The notes under the pieces: model-generated
What the model was told of the DNA's origin: nothing
The model's database searches: none
What the model saw: the letters and a program-made list of their open reading frames with translations, nothing else
Made by a program: the position numbers and the translations under genes
Source of the DNA: Erythrocercus mccallii
Lineage: Eukaryota; Chordata; Aves; Passeriformes; Dicruridae
NCBI GenBank assembly: GCA_013397435.1
Contig: VZRG01000004.1
Location: forward strand, 609,415-673,414
DNA length: 64,000 nucleotides
Reading direction: 5' to 3'
In this document: one piece after another, positions 14,101 to 26,774 of the stretch
Layout: each line of letters begins with the position of its first letter
Numbering within the stretch: position 1 is the stretch's first letter

Positions 14101-14984
14101 ATACTTAAGTTTTCCTTGTGAAGTCTCTATTTAATGCTGCTTCAGCCTGATACCTATTTCTTTTATAACATTAAAAGTGAAGCTTTGATGCATGCATAGG
14201 TATCTCCCCCCCATCATTTTTCTCCCCCACTACTAAGTCCTGTTATGTTATGCTTTAATATGAACAGATGAACTCTTTTTTAGGCTTCTTCTAAGAAAAT
14301 TACTTTTCTAATTTATGCTGCATTTATCTTTGACTATATATAACTTAAAAAAATTGGCTGGTTTTAAGGGAATGTATGTTCAAGAAGTAGCAAAGGATAT
14401 TAGAAATAGTCATAATGACTTTCAGTCTTTTAAGGTAATAAACACAAATCTGCTTGCAAGTGTAAAGGGAAATTTGGTATTTCTTATTCTAAGGCTATAC
14501 AAAGCACTTGTATCCAAACATGAATGCAGGAACAAAATAAATTAATTTCTGTCTCTAACACAATATATTCAAACTACGGATATTCATGTTAGGCAGATCT
14601 TTCCTTGCTCATTGAATCCTGTCTTTATTTTTTATATCTATTGTGTATAAACTTTACCATCTTTACTTGATATAAGTGATTTCCCTCATGCTAACCAGAG
14701 GGATTTGGGAGAGGAGGCTAGCATCTATGTTGCTAGTGTGTTCTCAGTTTTCTAGATGGTGGACATGCTGCCCTGCTCCTTCTCTGATTTTAACTTGCTG
14801 CTTTGAAGGACTTGGGGAGGAGATAGCAGAGGGAGTCAAGGATGTTTCTTCCTTTGCATCCCTTTACATAAGGATCACTGTTTCCTTTGCTCTCTCTTTG
14901 GTAATCTATCAAGGTGCCCTCTGGAGTCCTTGGAAAGGCTTTGCTGGAACTGGACAACCCAAGTAGGGCAGTTAGGGGTCAGCT
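11119..14984. other. Gene-free stretch with a TAATTA-rich patch
   Basis: No gene recognised. The patch at about 13,049-13,125 holds several TAATTA/ATTAAT homeodomain-type core sites and could be a regulatory element. This is only a motif impression in AT-rich DNA, where such sites are common. The rest shows nothing. Confidence 0.45.
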
Positions 14985-15115
14985 GTGTTGTAAGGAGAAA
15001 GCAAATAGAGTAGGATTGTTAAGCCTGGAAAAGGCCACCAAGGAGAATTATGACAGATACACAAAACTATGCATGATGTGGACAAGTTGGTAAAAAAAGA
15101 ATGAGGCAGTCAGAG
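14985..15115 (+). mobile_element. Possible decayed CR1-like fragment
   Basis: The segment TTAAGCCTGGAAAAGGCCAC followed by a stretch around TTATGACAGATACACAAAAC resembles the 3' untranslated part of older CR1/L3-type elements. The match is short and made by eye, so it is a tentative call. Confidence 0.3.
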
Positions 15116-17035
15116 GGAAGTTTTCTGTGGAGAGCTGCACTGAACTGAGCTCATTGCCTCGTGTTGCTGTCTCTGCCTTCCTGCAGTAAAGGTGCTTCAG
15201 GACTGGTAAAAGCCTTGGCAGGGCTTGGGGTGGGGGTGAGTTTTTCCCCAAGATGTGGGACAGTGAAGCTTGCCTGGGGGCAACAGAGCACATGTTGGAG
15301 GAGGGGATAAATGGAAAACATCTGGAAGTGACTCTCACTGGAAGGGTATGTGCACTCCCTCAACAGAAACCACAGAGCTTATCTATTGAGAGCCAGAGAA
15401 AGCGTATTGGCTGAGTGGTTTAATCCAATATTGGCATTTTTATGTTTGGAGCTAGGGGCACATAAAAGTCACAGTGACATGAAAATGTTTCTTAGGGGTA
15501 ATTCTGTTAAACGATGCTACTTTTGCTGGCAAAACTCCAGGTGTAGTCTTGGCTTTGTATTGGTTCATCTTTTATGGTTTGTGATTTATCTTACTCAAAT
15601 GCCTGGCATAAATAAAGAGAAGAAAATAATTCTTTTTGCAGGAATGTGTTGTCTCTTAGAGGAGAGCTGGAGCTGCTGACAAATCCGTTGTAGAATAGCC
15701 TGGAGAGAGTAAAGAGAAGAACACTGAAGGAAAACTGGACTGTAGTGAAGGATCTTTTGTAGTGAAGGATGTTTTCTAAGGAGGGGAAGATATCTTATTA
15801 CTTACACAGTATTCAAAATGTGACTTCATATTTAAGCAACACATTCTCTAGAGATTTTACAAACTTCACAAAAATGCTAATGAAAAGCAAGTGTTTTATT
15901 ATGAAGTTGTCTTCTTTCTGCCTTCTTAAATTCTTAAATATTTTAAAATAACTTACAACTAAAGTGTTTTCTATTTAGTTTCTATTTGAATTCCTAGTCA
16001 GAATAGTTTCACCTTATGACTTGGATTTCCTGTGCAGTATTTCCAAATGGGACCATAGGGACTTGATGCTTTAATTTGTTTGTATTCTGTTTCCTGCAAG
16101 TTTGGATATCTCTGTGGGCATTTTTTTGTGTGTATATGTGCATGTGCTCTTCTGTTTAACATCATGGAAGAGTTGTGAGTAAAGGCTCCTTTACTGTAGA
16201 AGTGTAGTATGCCTTACTTTTTGAGCTGAAAAATAAACATTTTATATATTCTTCAAAGTGCTGAAATTTCAGATCCCTTTTTTGTCTGTAGCAGGATGAA
16301 AGGCCATCTCTCCCCTTCTTAAAGAAAATCCAGCCCACTCTAGATAAGCTGATCGTGTTTCAGTATGTGTATCACACAGCCCAGCTGCGTTTTATGATCA
16401 CCAGATAATATTTTTTACAGAGATGAGTTTACAGCTAGGTCCAATTTTGGTTCTGAAAAATCTTTTCTTAATGGCATCTTTCTGGAAACCATTATGCTTC
16501 TGCAAAAAAGTGGAAAATTTTTGACCAGCCTACTTTTCTGTATTTTTCTGTTCTTGACTTGATACATGATAATGCTTTATATTTAATAAAGATTATGTAT
16601 AACTTTTGACATATTTTTTAAAGTTGTGCTTATCATCATCTGTATTTCAAAATCTTTTGTGTACAAGGGTTCAGTTATCTTGCTTGTAGCTCTCATAGTA
16701 ATATGCCACAGGCTATTGTATGTGCCAGCTTCGTTTTTCTGCTTTGTGTGTCTATTTTTGTGGAATCAGTTTCATTTCCTCTTTTGCTATGTTGGTGCTT
16801 ATGCTTCAGAGTACCGCTTGTGTCAAATTAGCTTTTTTTTTTCCAAATGAGAACACTTTTTTTATTTTCACTCAGTAGAGTTTTTGCAGTGGTGGTGCAG
16901 TTTGTGCCTCCGTTGTTTGGGGTCTGACAGCCCTGCCATTAAGCCACAACCTTTCCCTGGAGCTCATAAGTATGCAATAGAACATCTCTGTGTAGAAAAG
17001 TGGCATACAAAAAGTTCATCTGAAAGAAAATACTT
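15116..17035. other. Gene-free stretch, nothing recognised
   Basis: The longest open frame (15,350-15,679, 109 codons) has no recognisable domain. It starts in an ordinary AT-rich context and is taken as chance. One tandem duplication lies near 15.75 kb. Confidence 0.5.
15741..15776. repeat. 18-bp tandem duplication, two units
   Basis: TGTAGTGAAGGATCTTTT is followed immediately by a copy with one changed base. It is a local duplication of the slippage type. Confidence 0.85.
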
Positions 17036-17110
17036 AAGTTGGAAAAAATCTCAGTAGGTCATTTTGTCCAGTCTCCCCTTTGAATATTTTAGAAAAGAAT
17101 TTTATAGAAA
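17036..17110 (-). mobile_element. Ancient CR1 3'-end trace
   Basis: Read on the minus strand, the sequence gives GACTGGACAAAATGACCTAC and then a stretch ending TTTTTTCCAAC. This follows the CR1 3' pattern (GACTAGATGACCTCC..., then CCTTCCAAC). The fragment is short and eroded, so it would be an old insertion. Confidence 0.42.
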
Positions 17111-17758
17111 ATACCTAGAAAACAAGGAGGCTGTAGAGGTTGTAGTTCTGCTCTGAATTTAAAGAAATACAGAAGCCCTAAATACTAGCCAATATTCACT
17201 CCTTTAAAAGGACACTTTTTTCCTTCCAAAAATAAAAGTAAAATAAAAAAAGAACAGGATGTATGCTTCTGTTGGCATGCAGCCTCTTCCTTATAAGAAA
17301 AGTTATAACTTACAGTTGTAGCCCATATTTGCATAACACTGGAACAGAAACTGTAGTTACAGTATGCTTGGGAAGAAATACTAGACTTGCTCTGTTTTGT
17401 CCCTAGTTGTTTAATTACTAAAATCTATTTAAAGTAACTGCAGCACTTCATAAAGGTGCTCTGCACAACAGCTTCCATTCACAGAGATGTTTCTTGGTAA
17501 TCTAGTGTTCTGAAGCCTACAAGGTGAGGATTCTGAAAGTACAATACAGAATCTCTCTTTATTCTTAAGTATGCCCACATGATCTTGCAGTTGTATTAAC
17601 TACTTTGTTTTCATATATAGAGTTTGAGAATATGATAATTCTGCTATTTCAGCAAGTGATGAGTATTTAAGTCTGTAACAGACTTACATTTTAAAGAAGC
17701 ATGATAACTTCACCCTTCACAAGTATTTACATTAGAGCTTTTTAGTCAAGATCTTAGG

Positions 17759-18296
17759 TGGTGGGTTTAACCCAGGCAGCAGCTAAGCACCTACCAACCC
17801 CTCCCTCCCACCTTCCCTCTCCTGCTCCTTGCAGTGGGATAAGAATTGGAAGAATAAAGGCAAGAAAACCTTGTGAACTGAGATTATCTAAGACTTTAAT
17901 AAGTGAAGGGAAGAAAACCCACAAGTGATGTAAAGGCAGCCACTCACCACCTCCCACAAGGTAGAGTGATCCCAATCAGTCTCTGAGCAGCAGCTACCTT
18001 GGAAAGTTCAAACTCCCAGATTTTTTTATGGCTGATTATCATGTTATGTGTCACAGAATATCCCTTTGGTCACTTGGGGTCAGCTGTCCTTGCTGTGTCC
18101 TTGCCCACCTGAAGCTCTGGCTCACCCTCAGCCTACATCATGGGGGCAGTGTGGGAGGCAGAGAAGGAATTGAGTCTGTGCGAGCACCCGCAGCAGCAGA
18201 AACATTGCTGTCTTACCTGTACTACTTTGGCCATAAATACAAACAGCACAGATGGGCTGCTATGAAGAAAAGTAACTCCAGGCAGCCGGGGGCAGC
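17759..18296 (-). mobile_element. Solo LTR, ERVL-like, eroded
   Basis: The plus-strand end TGGTGGGTTTAACCC is the reverse complement of the ERVL-type LTR 3' terminus. The internal AGAATATCCCTTTGGTCA with GGGGTCAGCTGTCC is shared with the LTR at 26.1 kb, where it reads AATATCCCTTTGGTCAGTTG. The other end, near GGGGGCAGCA, is the likely LTR start on the minus strand. No internal retroviral sequence adjoins either side, so it is a solo LTR left by LTR-LTR recombination. No matching target-site duplication was found, so both edges are approximate. Confidence 0.7.
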
Positions 18297-19093
18297 ATGT
18301 GTTACCTTGTTGTTCAGTTTAGGTTGCTACAAACAGCAGAACTGAAATGCTTTGGAAGGGCATTAACCTTGGCTTTGCAGTACTCTGGAGGCTGGTGCTC
18401 CTGCCCTGATGGCTCTAAGGGCACCATGCTTCCCAGAACAGCTGGCTTTTATGAAAGAAATCTTTTCTACTGTTACTGTTAAGTGAATAATGATGACAAA
18501 TGGCATTAAACTGTCTAGTGGAAAACTTCTGATAATAACTGCTATTTCTTAATACCTTTTATATTAAACTTGAAAGCAAAGGAGTATGCTGGTGTCATGA
18601 CAGATGTGTGTATGAATTTTTATATCCTGATCACACCTCTAGATTGTGTTTCTTGATATGACTTGGAAGTTTGTTGGATCTTATCTTTGTTTATCTGGTT
18701 TTGTTAGCATGAGTGGTACGTGTTATTTTACTCTACATCTTTGTGGGATTTCCTTGCTTGGAGAGAGTAGTCTGGAGGAGAGGTCTCAGGACCCTGAAAC
18801 CATCAGGAACAGCATCCTAGTTTCCTTTCATTTGTCTAGCAAAGACACATTGTCCAGGACCTCTCTAGTTGTTCACAGATCAAAAAAGAAACAGTTGATC
18901 CATTCATGCCTTCTGGCGTAAAGGCATCTCATGTCTTACTCTCATATCTGCCTGTTTTCCCAGCAGAGTCTAATGTGCTGAATGACTTACATTCAACAGA
19001 GACTGGCTAAAAAATATGCACGCAGTCATTGGTGTGGAAAATGCCATAAAGGGGAAACGAGAGTATATTGCTTAGAAACATCTGTCAGAGATG
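18297..19093. other. Gene-free stretch, nothing recognised
   Basis: This lies between the solo LTR and the pentamer tract. No gene or repeat family was recognised. Confidence 0.5.
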
Positions 19094-19313
19094 AAAGGAA
19101 AGGAAAGGAAAGGAAAGGAAAGGAAAGGAAAGGAAAGGAAAGGAAAGGAAAGGAAAGGAAAGGAAAGGAAAGGAAAGGAAAGGAAAGNNNNNNNNNNNNN
19201 NNAAAGGAAAGGAAAGGAAAGGAAAGGAAAGGAAAGGAAAGGAAAGGAAAGGAAAGGAAAGGAAAGGAAAGGAAAGGAAAGGAAAGGAAAGGAAAGGGAA
19301 AGGAAAGGAAAAA
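19094..19313 (+). repeat. (GGAAA)n pentanucleotide tract
   Basis: About 220 bases of almost pure GGAAA purine repeat on the plus strand, TTTCC on the other. There is a single clear interruption near the right end (AAAGGG) and an N run inside. Long purine mirror tracts can form triplex DNA and are length-variable. The long open frames crossing it on both strands are repeat artefacts. Confidence 0.97.
19188..19202. other. Assembly gap of 15 N inside the pentamer tract
   Basis: The GG pair falls at positions congruent to 2 and 3 modulo 5 before the gap and to 1 and 2 after it. An unbroken pentamer would therefore need 5k+1 missing bases, so 15 N is not the true missing length unless the hidden part contains an indel. 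Confidence 0.95.
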
Positions 19314-22300
19314 GACAATTGTAAGTTGGTACAGTCCATCTTCTATCAGGGGCAGTGCTGGAGAGAGAATGGGGAAGGCCACAGATGGCTTCAGATATCT
19401 TCAGATGGCTTCATTCAAGTGTCAGGATCTACAAGCTGGGTTACAGTGTCAACTAGCAAACAGGGGTCATACTCGCAAACAGAAACTTGGAGAGTCATTT
19501 GAAAAGGTGGACTGTGTCCTCTTCAGACAATTAACAGAAATACAAGAAGATGAAGTAATTCAAACAGAACCTAGATTTGATGTAGTCTACTAAAATATCA
19601 TCTATTTCTTGAAAAATGAGGCTTTCAGATAAGAGAATCAGAATTTTATAATCTCCAAGGTAAAAAGTGGGAAAAGCAGAGGAAGTTAAGAAATGTTTCT
19701 GGTACATAGAAAAAAATTATATTGAAAAGTGATTAAGTACTTCAAAAATGTCATTTGATCTAGGAATTGGATTTTTAACATGAAGCTCTGAATGTGGCAT
19801 AACAATGTCAGCACTCCATCTACTACGGTGATTTACTACTTTCATTATTTTAATGTTGTGAGCCATCTCATTTGGGAGCTGCAGTTGACAAGAGCAGATT
19901 TCTGTTCAGTGCACTAGGAAGAAGAGCAGGAATTTCTGTGTCTTTGTAAGGCAGCTCATTTCACATGCATTTCAACATTTACTATTCAAATGATATTCAA
20001 GTAAAAAATAGCACCCATTAATTAATGAGAAAGAAATGTTGACTGTATTTGAAGAACCTCTGCCCAGAAGGTAATTTAAACAAATTTCAAAACATGCATG
20101 AGTAATCAGAAATCTATGTGTTAAAGTTAGCCATTATAGGAGGGTTGTTTCTGCAGCTTCGTTGGCATCTTTATTCAGTAGTGTATAGATAGTACAGGTA
20201 TGAGAAGGTATCTGAATGAATTGATGTTGGGGTGCACAAGGATACTGGGGGGAAAAAAGATGTCTTTCCCCTCAGAAATTAAATCAGAACCCATGTGGTC
20301 TTTTCTGATAGGGCAGGAACATCTGATCCTTTTCAAGATCAAAATAAAAAGTTGAAAGGGGCACATGTGTTGGTGGCTTCCAGGCAGTTTCAGTGTCCAG
20401 TATTAGAGTAAAAGAGTCTTCATAGTCAAGTACCTGGAAAAGTTCATTAGTTTTCAAAATGTGATGTGAGGAAATAGTTTAATAACTTACTGTGGGTAAA
20501 TTAGTATAGGAACATAAATTCTGTCAGCAGTTTGATCATCAATGCTGTCTGTGTTTTTTTAGCAGGTAATTTTGTCAATATAAATTGAAATTGCTTTCAT
20601 TATATTTTGGGGCATGAGATTCAAGCAAAAGAGAGTAAGAATATGCCACTTCACCGGTGTAATTTCTTGGTAGTTGTGGTCCTGAGGGCTTGTCTCTGGT
20701 AGATCTGATGAGGGGAGATAGTTAATTTGGTTTTCTGAAGTCTTTTTAGCTTAAAGTGCTTCATGCAGAGGGATATAATTTTCTGTTTCACTTTCATCAC
20801 TAGCATTTGTATTTGTATGTCAAAAGCAAGTAGTGGAAAGGAACTAAATAATTACAAAATAGAGCTTTCAAAAGTGATACTTTAAATGTTTTTTGAAAAA
20901 TTTTGGCTTGCTCTTGCTCCTTCTTCCTCTTTAAGCACAAATACCCATGGAGCACTTTTCTATCACTGGACAATACACAGAATATAGTGGTTACATATTT
21001 TTGAGGGCAGGATGTTTGGGACAGGGTCTTGCTGAGAGGAAGTGGGAAGTCCCAAGATGTTTCTTTTTCTTTCTTCCCTGGCTCTTCTGGGGAATGTCAG
21101 CCATCTGAAATGAACTCTGCATGCTCAGAAAGTAAAACATTTGCCAAAGTAGTTCTGCAGACTGTACAAATAAACTCTATGTGGCAGAAGGATGGCAGAG
21201 AAAATCTAAGACTGATGATATTTACTGTCACTTCCTTCAGTTTTGTAGCATTACTGAGACCCTTCTAAAAAAAAAGAAATGCTCTATTTTTAGATGTAAA
21301 GACTCTGTTTTGCATTGCTAAGGAATAAAGTGTGGGAAAGAGAAGGAGCAAGAAGACACTGTTATTTATTTCACCCATCAGTGAGCAATACTGTGAGGCA
21401 ATAAGGAGATTCTCCTATAGCTGTGCTGAGCATGTTGGAAACAAATAGGACAAAGCCTCCCTTCTAGCACAGAAGACAGAAAGCAGAGTAAGGGGAATTA
21501 AAAAAAAAAAAAAGTATCTGTCCTGGCAATGTTACCAGAGTAAGAGAATCAGGAGAGGGAGTTGATGAAGAACACAGGGAAGGACTTGGAAACTGAGTTA
21601 TTAGTTGGGAATGTGTAGAGAGGGTTTTAATAGCTTGTCTCTTCGGGTTTTTCCTTTCTGAATCATGTCATACCATTCATGGACAAGTGTGTGAGGAAAA
21701 ATATCCTCCAACCTTTGTGGTTTACATGTGAATGGAGGCAGCTGGTGGGAGTCATGCCAGAGGTTGCTGTTCTGCTGTCCAAAGCAATTGCCTTTGAATT
21801 GCTTGCAAGGATTGAGCAAAATGGAGCTGGTATTGCTTCATGAAAAGTTTCTTTGAAAAAGGTGTTCTTGTGATTGTGGTGTTGTGTGTCTTTCAGGCAC
21901 ATGATGTATCAAACCAGTGTTTTATTTAAAGACTAAAGAAATACTGATACTATGCTATTAAGGGAAGTAGAATCAAAACAGCAATCTTCCAAAAAAACCC
22001 GGTATTTGATGGCTGTCCAAGTCTGTGGTGTGGGTTGCAGGTTGTAGGGTTATATACAGTGTTCCCCCATCTAGATCAAGCTAGGTAAATGATCTCATTC
22101 CTATTTGGAGGGTAATGTATTCAAGTAGCACTGGGATACACACTGTGTTTTGGCAAGGCCATTTATTGTCTCCATCAGTTATTGCTAGGAAAAGTAGTTT
22201 ATGTTGATGGTAGGTTTCAATCCCATGCCCCCTGAGCTGTCTTCAGTTGATGAGCTAATTAATTGGTGGAGAGGAATGGTGCTGAGACCCTTGCTGCACA

Positions 22301-25300
22301 GCACCAGGAGCATCCTTAGATGCGGAGGTGAATCGGGTATGTAATCCTAAACAAACTGCTCATCGCTGGATCTGTGTCAACCCACAGCAGCTGCTGGTTT
22401 TGAACTTGGGAACATTTAGGCTTGATTGATTAACTCCTAAAATGATGTTAGCAGTAGGGTTTGGATATATATTAAGCACCTGATGGGAGCACATTCTAAA
22501 TGTATGCAGCTGCAAACTGGTGTCTGATCTGAGATGGACGGGATATACTCCAGATGAGGGTAAGTGAAGTGTCCTTTTTCCCATAACTGCACAGATCAGT
22601 CACATTCATAGGCATTTGATAAACTTGTGGTTGGAGCTGCAATATATAAAATCCTTTAAGATACCTGGTTGGCAGACTCTAAATGTCAGGGTGAAATGTG
22701 GAGGGTTGCAGTCTGTGCATGGGCATATCTTTGCATCCTTGGTTTCTGTGCATCTGTGCAGTGTCAGCTGGGGCCACAGGTTCAAAAGCATTTGATGAAC
22801 AGTAAGTCCAGATAATTCTTTGTTCTTGTATATCATTCACCACTGTATTCATACAGTGTTAGAAAGTACATTTTCCCAGTGAGAAGTTTGTAATGGCAGC
22901 CAGCTGAATAAATCATTTCTTTGGCTGAAGAGGTGGAGGCTTTTGAGCAGAAGTCCTGCCCTCAAACTTGGGCAGCAAATGTTCCATACATGCCAAGTGC
23001 ATGTTATTTGTGCTTTCCCTCTCAGATGTGGTAATTTAAAATGTAATCATGTGAAGGATTGTATTTATTTTACTCATGTGTTACTAATCTGTGTAATTTA
23101 ACAGCAAGCAGGGACATAAACTTCATTAAGATCCAGATGATAAAAAAAAAAAAATTGGCTGATGTCCCTCCTCTCATTCTAATATTGAAAGCAAAAAGTG
23201 GCACTGGGATGCACAAAACTGTGATTACAAAATCTGTTATTTTTTGCTGATTACTGCATTATAACCTGGGCTGATGGAGCAGTGGTGTCATAAATGGTCT
23301 TCCACTTCTGCAGTCTCTGTGCTTGCCTACTGTGTGTTTAGTTAGATTTGTTTGGTTTGTCTGCATCGGCACTTAGGATAAAAAAATTGTCCTTTGAATG
23401 ACCAAGTGTCTTTTGCCTGCTGGGAGCAGAGTGGTGAATTCCTCTATTGCAGCTGGGGCAGGAAGTCAAGGAAGCCAGTTCAGTTTTTTAGGTCATTATA
23501 AAAATTAGAAAAAAGATTTTTTTTTTATATACAACTCAGAGTTTCTTTTTGGTGCCAGCTCTCTTCCATTCAGAGAATTCATCAAAACTATGGTGTTTGA
23601 TTTGGCACTATTTATTTGAATTTTTGATTCTTTTATACATATTAAAATACTTCTGATGTAGGGCTAATTTGAAGGAATTGGTAAAATTTCATTGCAGCTG
23701 TTATTATGAGATGATTGGGGAGGAGGAGTCAAAGAAACTAACATTACCTGCCTGTTTCAGTACTTGGGCGTTTTAAATCTGACTCTTAAATTCTGTAAAT
23801 TTTTTGACAAATTGGTTCAATTACCTCAGAGCATCTCTGCACAACAGCAGCTCAGTGTACAATATTTGTTATTGCAAAGTCAATCCTATAATGGCGGGGA
23901 AGTTCAAAGTGCACTTGTAGCTGTGCAGATTTACAGATGTGTAAATCTTGGTTTAGATGGGACATCTAGATGAGAGTAAAGGAATAAACCCATGTACCTA
24001 CATGCAGTAAAGTTTATTATGGTATAGACATACAATATGTGTAAATACCTAGGCTACCATCACTGGCACAGAAGACTTTTTAAAAAACGTGCTAGCAGAC
24101 TTTAGTGTAGATATCAGGTTCTACTGGTTTAAGTCCCAGTTATAGAAATGTGTAGATACCTGTGTTCTGTGCAAATGAATGCTTTAATTTTGGGGAGTGG
24201 GCTACACCTCTTCTAAGGTGCAAATGTGTGAATCTGTTTTGAAAAAAGTTACTCTTTTTCTTATATTTAATAAGCAGTGCCTGATACATAAAAAAATACT
24301 GCATTTTTGGTTTTTTAAATGAAATACTATTTTTGGTTTTAAGTTGGGGTAAAAGGTATGTGAGAATACAAATAAAAGGTAGTGGAAGTCAGTATGAAAA
24401 TGAGGACATTTTAATTTGCTTTATGTTTGTAAGTACAGGAAACTACCTCATCATCAGTAAAAGAATAGAAAGCAAAGGATTGAAGAGGCCTGGCAAGTTT
24501 TTGATGTAAGGGCAATTTATGGAAATAATAGGCTTAATTTTGTGTAATTTTATGCCCTCTAATACTTGTTTTGAAGTCAGGCTTGAAAATAACTGTACCA
24601 TCACAGGCCAAGACTGCCCCCACCGCAGGGCACAAATCTCACCAAAGTGTGCAGCAGGAGAAGCCTGGGGCCTGAGAGCTTGGGTCACTGCTGCTGGGGT
24701 TAGAAACCAATCCCAACAACGGCACTTGGAGGTTTTTGGCACAATTTCTCTTGGTGTTGGCAGCTTCTTTGAAGGTGACCCCTCAGTCCTCTGGGAAGTC
24801 TCTTAGGCTGAGGACTTTAGAACTGGTTTGGGTATCTCAGGTGTCAAACTATTTGAATGCATCTGGTTCCACATTTGGGTTATGACTTTACAGAGCTCAA
24901 CATGTATTAACTACAAGCATGTATTTAAAGCTGCAAAGAGGTAAACCCCAAACCCCCTCAACCTGCTTACATCTGTGTTTTTCTCTTTTCTGTACAGATA
25001 GAAAAGGCTGAAGCCAAGCAATGCCACCATGTCTAATGGTTGTTGAGTGTAGCTTATACTCTGAGGAAAAATTTTAGTCCAACCAGTTAAAGATTTCTAG
25101 CTCTGGAAGTAAGGCTTTGAGCTGTTGCATCTAATTTCTATAACTTAATATTTTTTAACTTGTGTGGGCAAGAATGTTTCATATGCTTTCTGGTTTACTA
25201 CAGCAACTTTTTTACTGTGTAAATACATTTAAAATTTTTCTGGCAGTTACTTTTTTGGGAAGAGTGAAAAAGATTTAAAAATGCATTAAGCCAACAGTTT

Positions 25301-26115
25301 AATGAATCAGTATATTTAAAGAGCTGTAGAATGGAAAAGAGAGATTAAGTTGTCTGTATTTGTTGTAAGTAAAGACTATTCAAATAAACTGGGATGGTAT
25401 TTGTTGTACAGCAGTTATTACCAGGAGTCAGTGATTTGTCATTTGATGCATTACTATAGTGTGGTAAGAGATTTTGCATGAGATTAATATTTTTTTTATA
25501 ACATTTTTCTTATTGTCAGAGTAGAACTCTGAAAATAGGTGTCATGCTTGTATTTGATTGACTGGATATGAGTTCAAAATGAGTTAAACTTTACACTGTG
25601 ACTAAGAAAGCTGGAAAATTCTTGTGAACAACATCCAGTGATTTAATTACTTAAGTATGGCCTTTTGATGTTTGAAACTCTGACATACACTGGGGTGTTT
25701 TATGTGGTGGGAACTGCCTTTAGAAACAGAGGAATTAACCATAGAAATCTCTTGTTGAAAATGAATGCTTTTGTGTCTGCCATATAAAATAGTTGTAGTC
25801 TCTGGACTACTTCTTTCTTCTTGCTTATATCCCCTTTGGATTTAAAGTGTTGTCATGGCAGTAATTTGTAGGCAAAAGAGACTTTTTCTTCTGTAGAGTG
25901 TATTTTTTTTGTACATTCTGTTCTTGATTGTGGAAGTCTCCCCAAGGGAAAAAAAAAGATGAAGAATGAGGTGCAGCATGAGTTAAAGCATTTGACAACC
26001 TGTTGGATTAAGCTGGTTTTGGCAGGATTAGTCATATGGCATTTGATGACCAGATTTTCGATTAGTCATGGTGTTTCAGCAAAGTCTCTTTGAGAAGGAC
26101 ATCAGCATTGTACAG
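19314..26115. other. Gene-free stretch, nothing recognised
   Basis: Nearly 7 kb of AT-rich DNA with short frames only. A-runs near 21,500 and 23,143 (13-14 bases) are not preceded by any recognisable retroposed gene or SINE. No LTR or CR1 was recognised. Confidence 0.5.
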
Positions 26116-26702
26116 TGTGGTGACTTGACCTTGGCTGGACACTATTTGCCCACCATGCACTCTATCACACCCATCTTCAGCAGGATGGAGGAGAGAGAAA
26201 ATAAGATGGAAAAAAATGTGAAGATCAAGACAAAGGCAATTTAATAGGGTAAAGGTCACATGCATGGAAGCAAAGGAAAAGAGAAGACTTTATTCCCTAC
26301 ATATCATGAGCAGGTAATGTCCAGACACTTCCCAGGAAGCATGCAGGTCTTCAATGCACCTAGCAGTTGCTCTAGAAGACAAACATCCTAAGGACAAATA
26401 CCCACCCCATTCTCTTCCTTTCTTTTAGGTTTTATTGCTGAGCAGATGCCATATGGTATGGAATATCCCTTTGGTCAGTTGGGGTCAGCTGTCCTGGCTG
26501 TGTCCCTCCCAGCTTCTTGCCCGCTTCCAGCCCCCTTAGGGGGCAGATTGTTGGAGAGGCAGCGTGGATGCTGTGCGAGCGCTGCTCTGGGGTTGCCAAA
26601 ACACGAGTATTCATCAACACCTCGCTAGCTACTGATACAAAGCGCAGCACTGTGAGGGCTGCTGTGGGGAAAATGGGCTTCATCTCAGCCAGACCCAATG
26701 TA
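26116..26702 (-). mobile_element. Solo LTR, ERVL-like
   Basis: The plus strand begins TGTGGTGACTTGACCTTGGC (reverse complement of the LTR 3' end) and ends around ATCTCAGCCAGACCCA (reverse complement of the LTR start). Inside are GGAGAGAGAAAATAAGATGG and AATATCCCTTTGGTCAGTTG, as in known avian ERVL LTRs. On the minus strand there is an AATAAA at the expected U3/R border. No gag, pol or env sequence adjoins it, so it is solo. CR1 sequence begins about 75 bp beyond its right edge. A target-site duplication could not be matched. Confidence 0.82.
26431..26436 (-). promoter_or_regulatory. AATAAA poly(A) signal of the LTR
   Basis: TTTATT on the plus strand is AATAAA on the LTR's own strand, following GCTCAGC. 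This is the position of the retroviral polyadenylation signal in this LTR type, roughly 265 bases in from the LTR start. Confidence 0.6.
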
Positions 26703-26774
26703 CCTGGCTTTGGACTCTGCAAACTTCCTAGCCATTAGGATCTCTGGAGTTGTTTCCCAAAAACAAAATATTGC

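Noticed and set aside
19026..19593. Long open frames on both strands (up to 203 codons) across the pentamer tract
   Set aside because: They consist mainly of translated GGAAA repeat plus unknown residues from the N gap. They are an artefact of simple sequence.
21500..21513. A-run as the tail of a retroposed gene or SINE
   Set aside because: No recognisable gene or SINE body precedes it and no flanking direct repeat was found.
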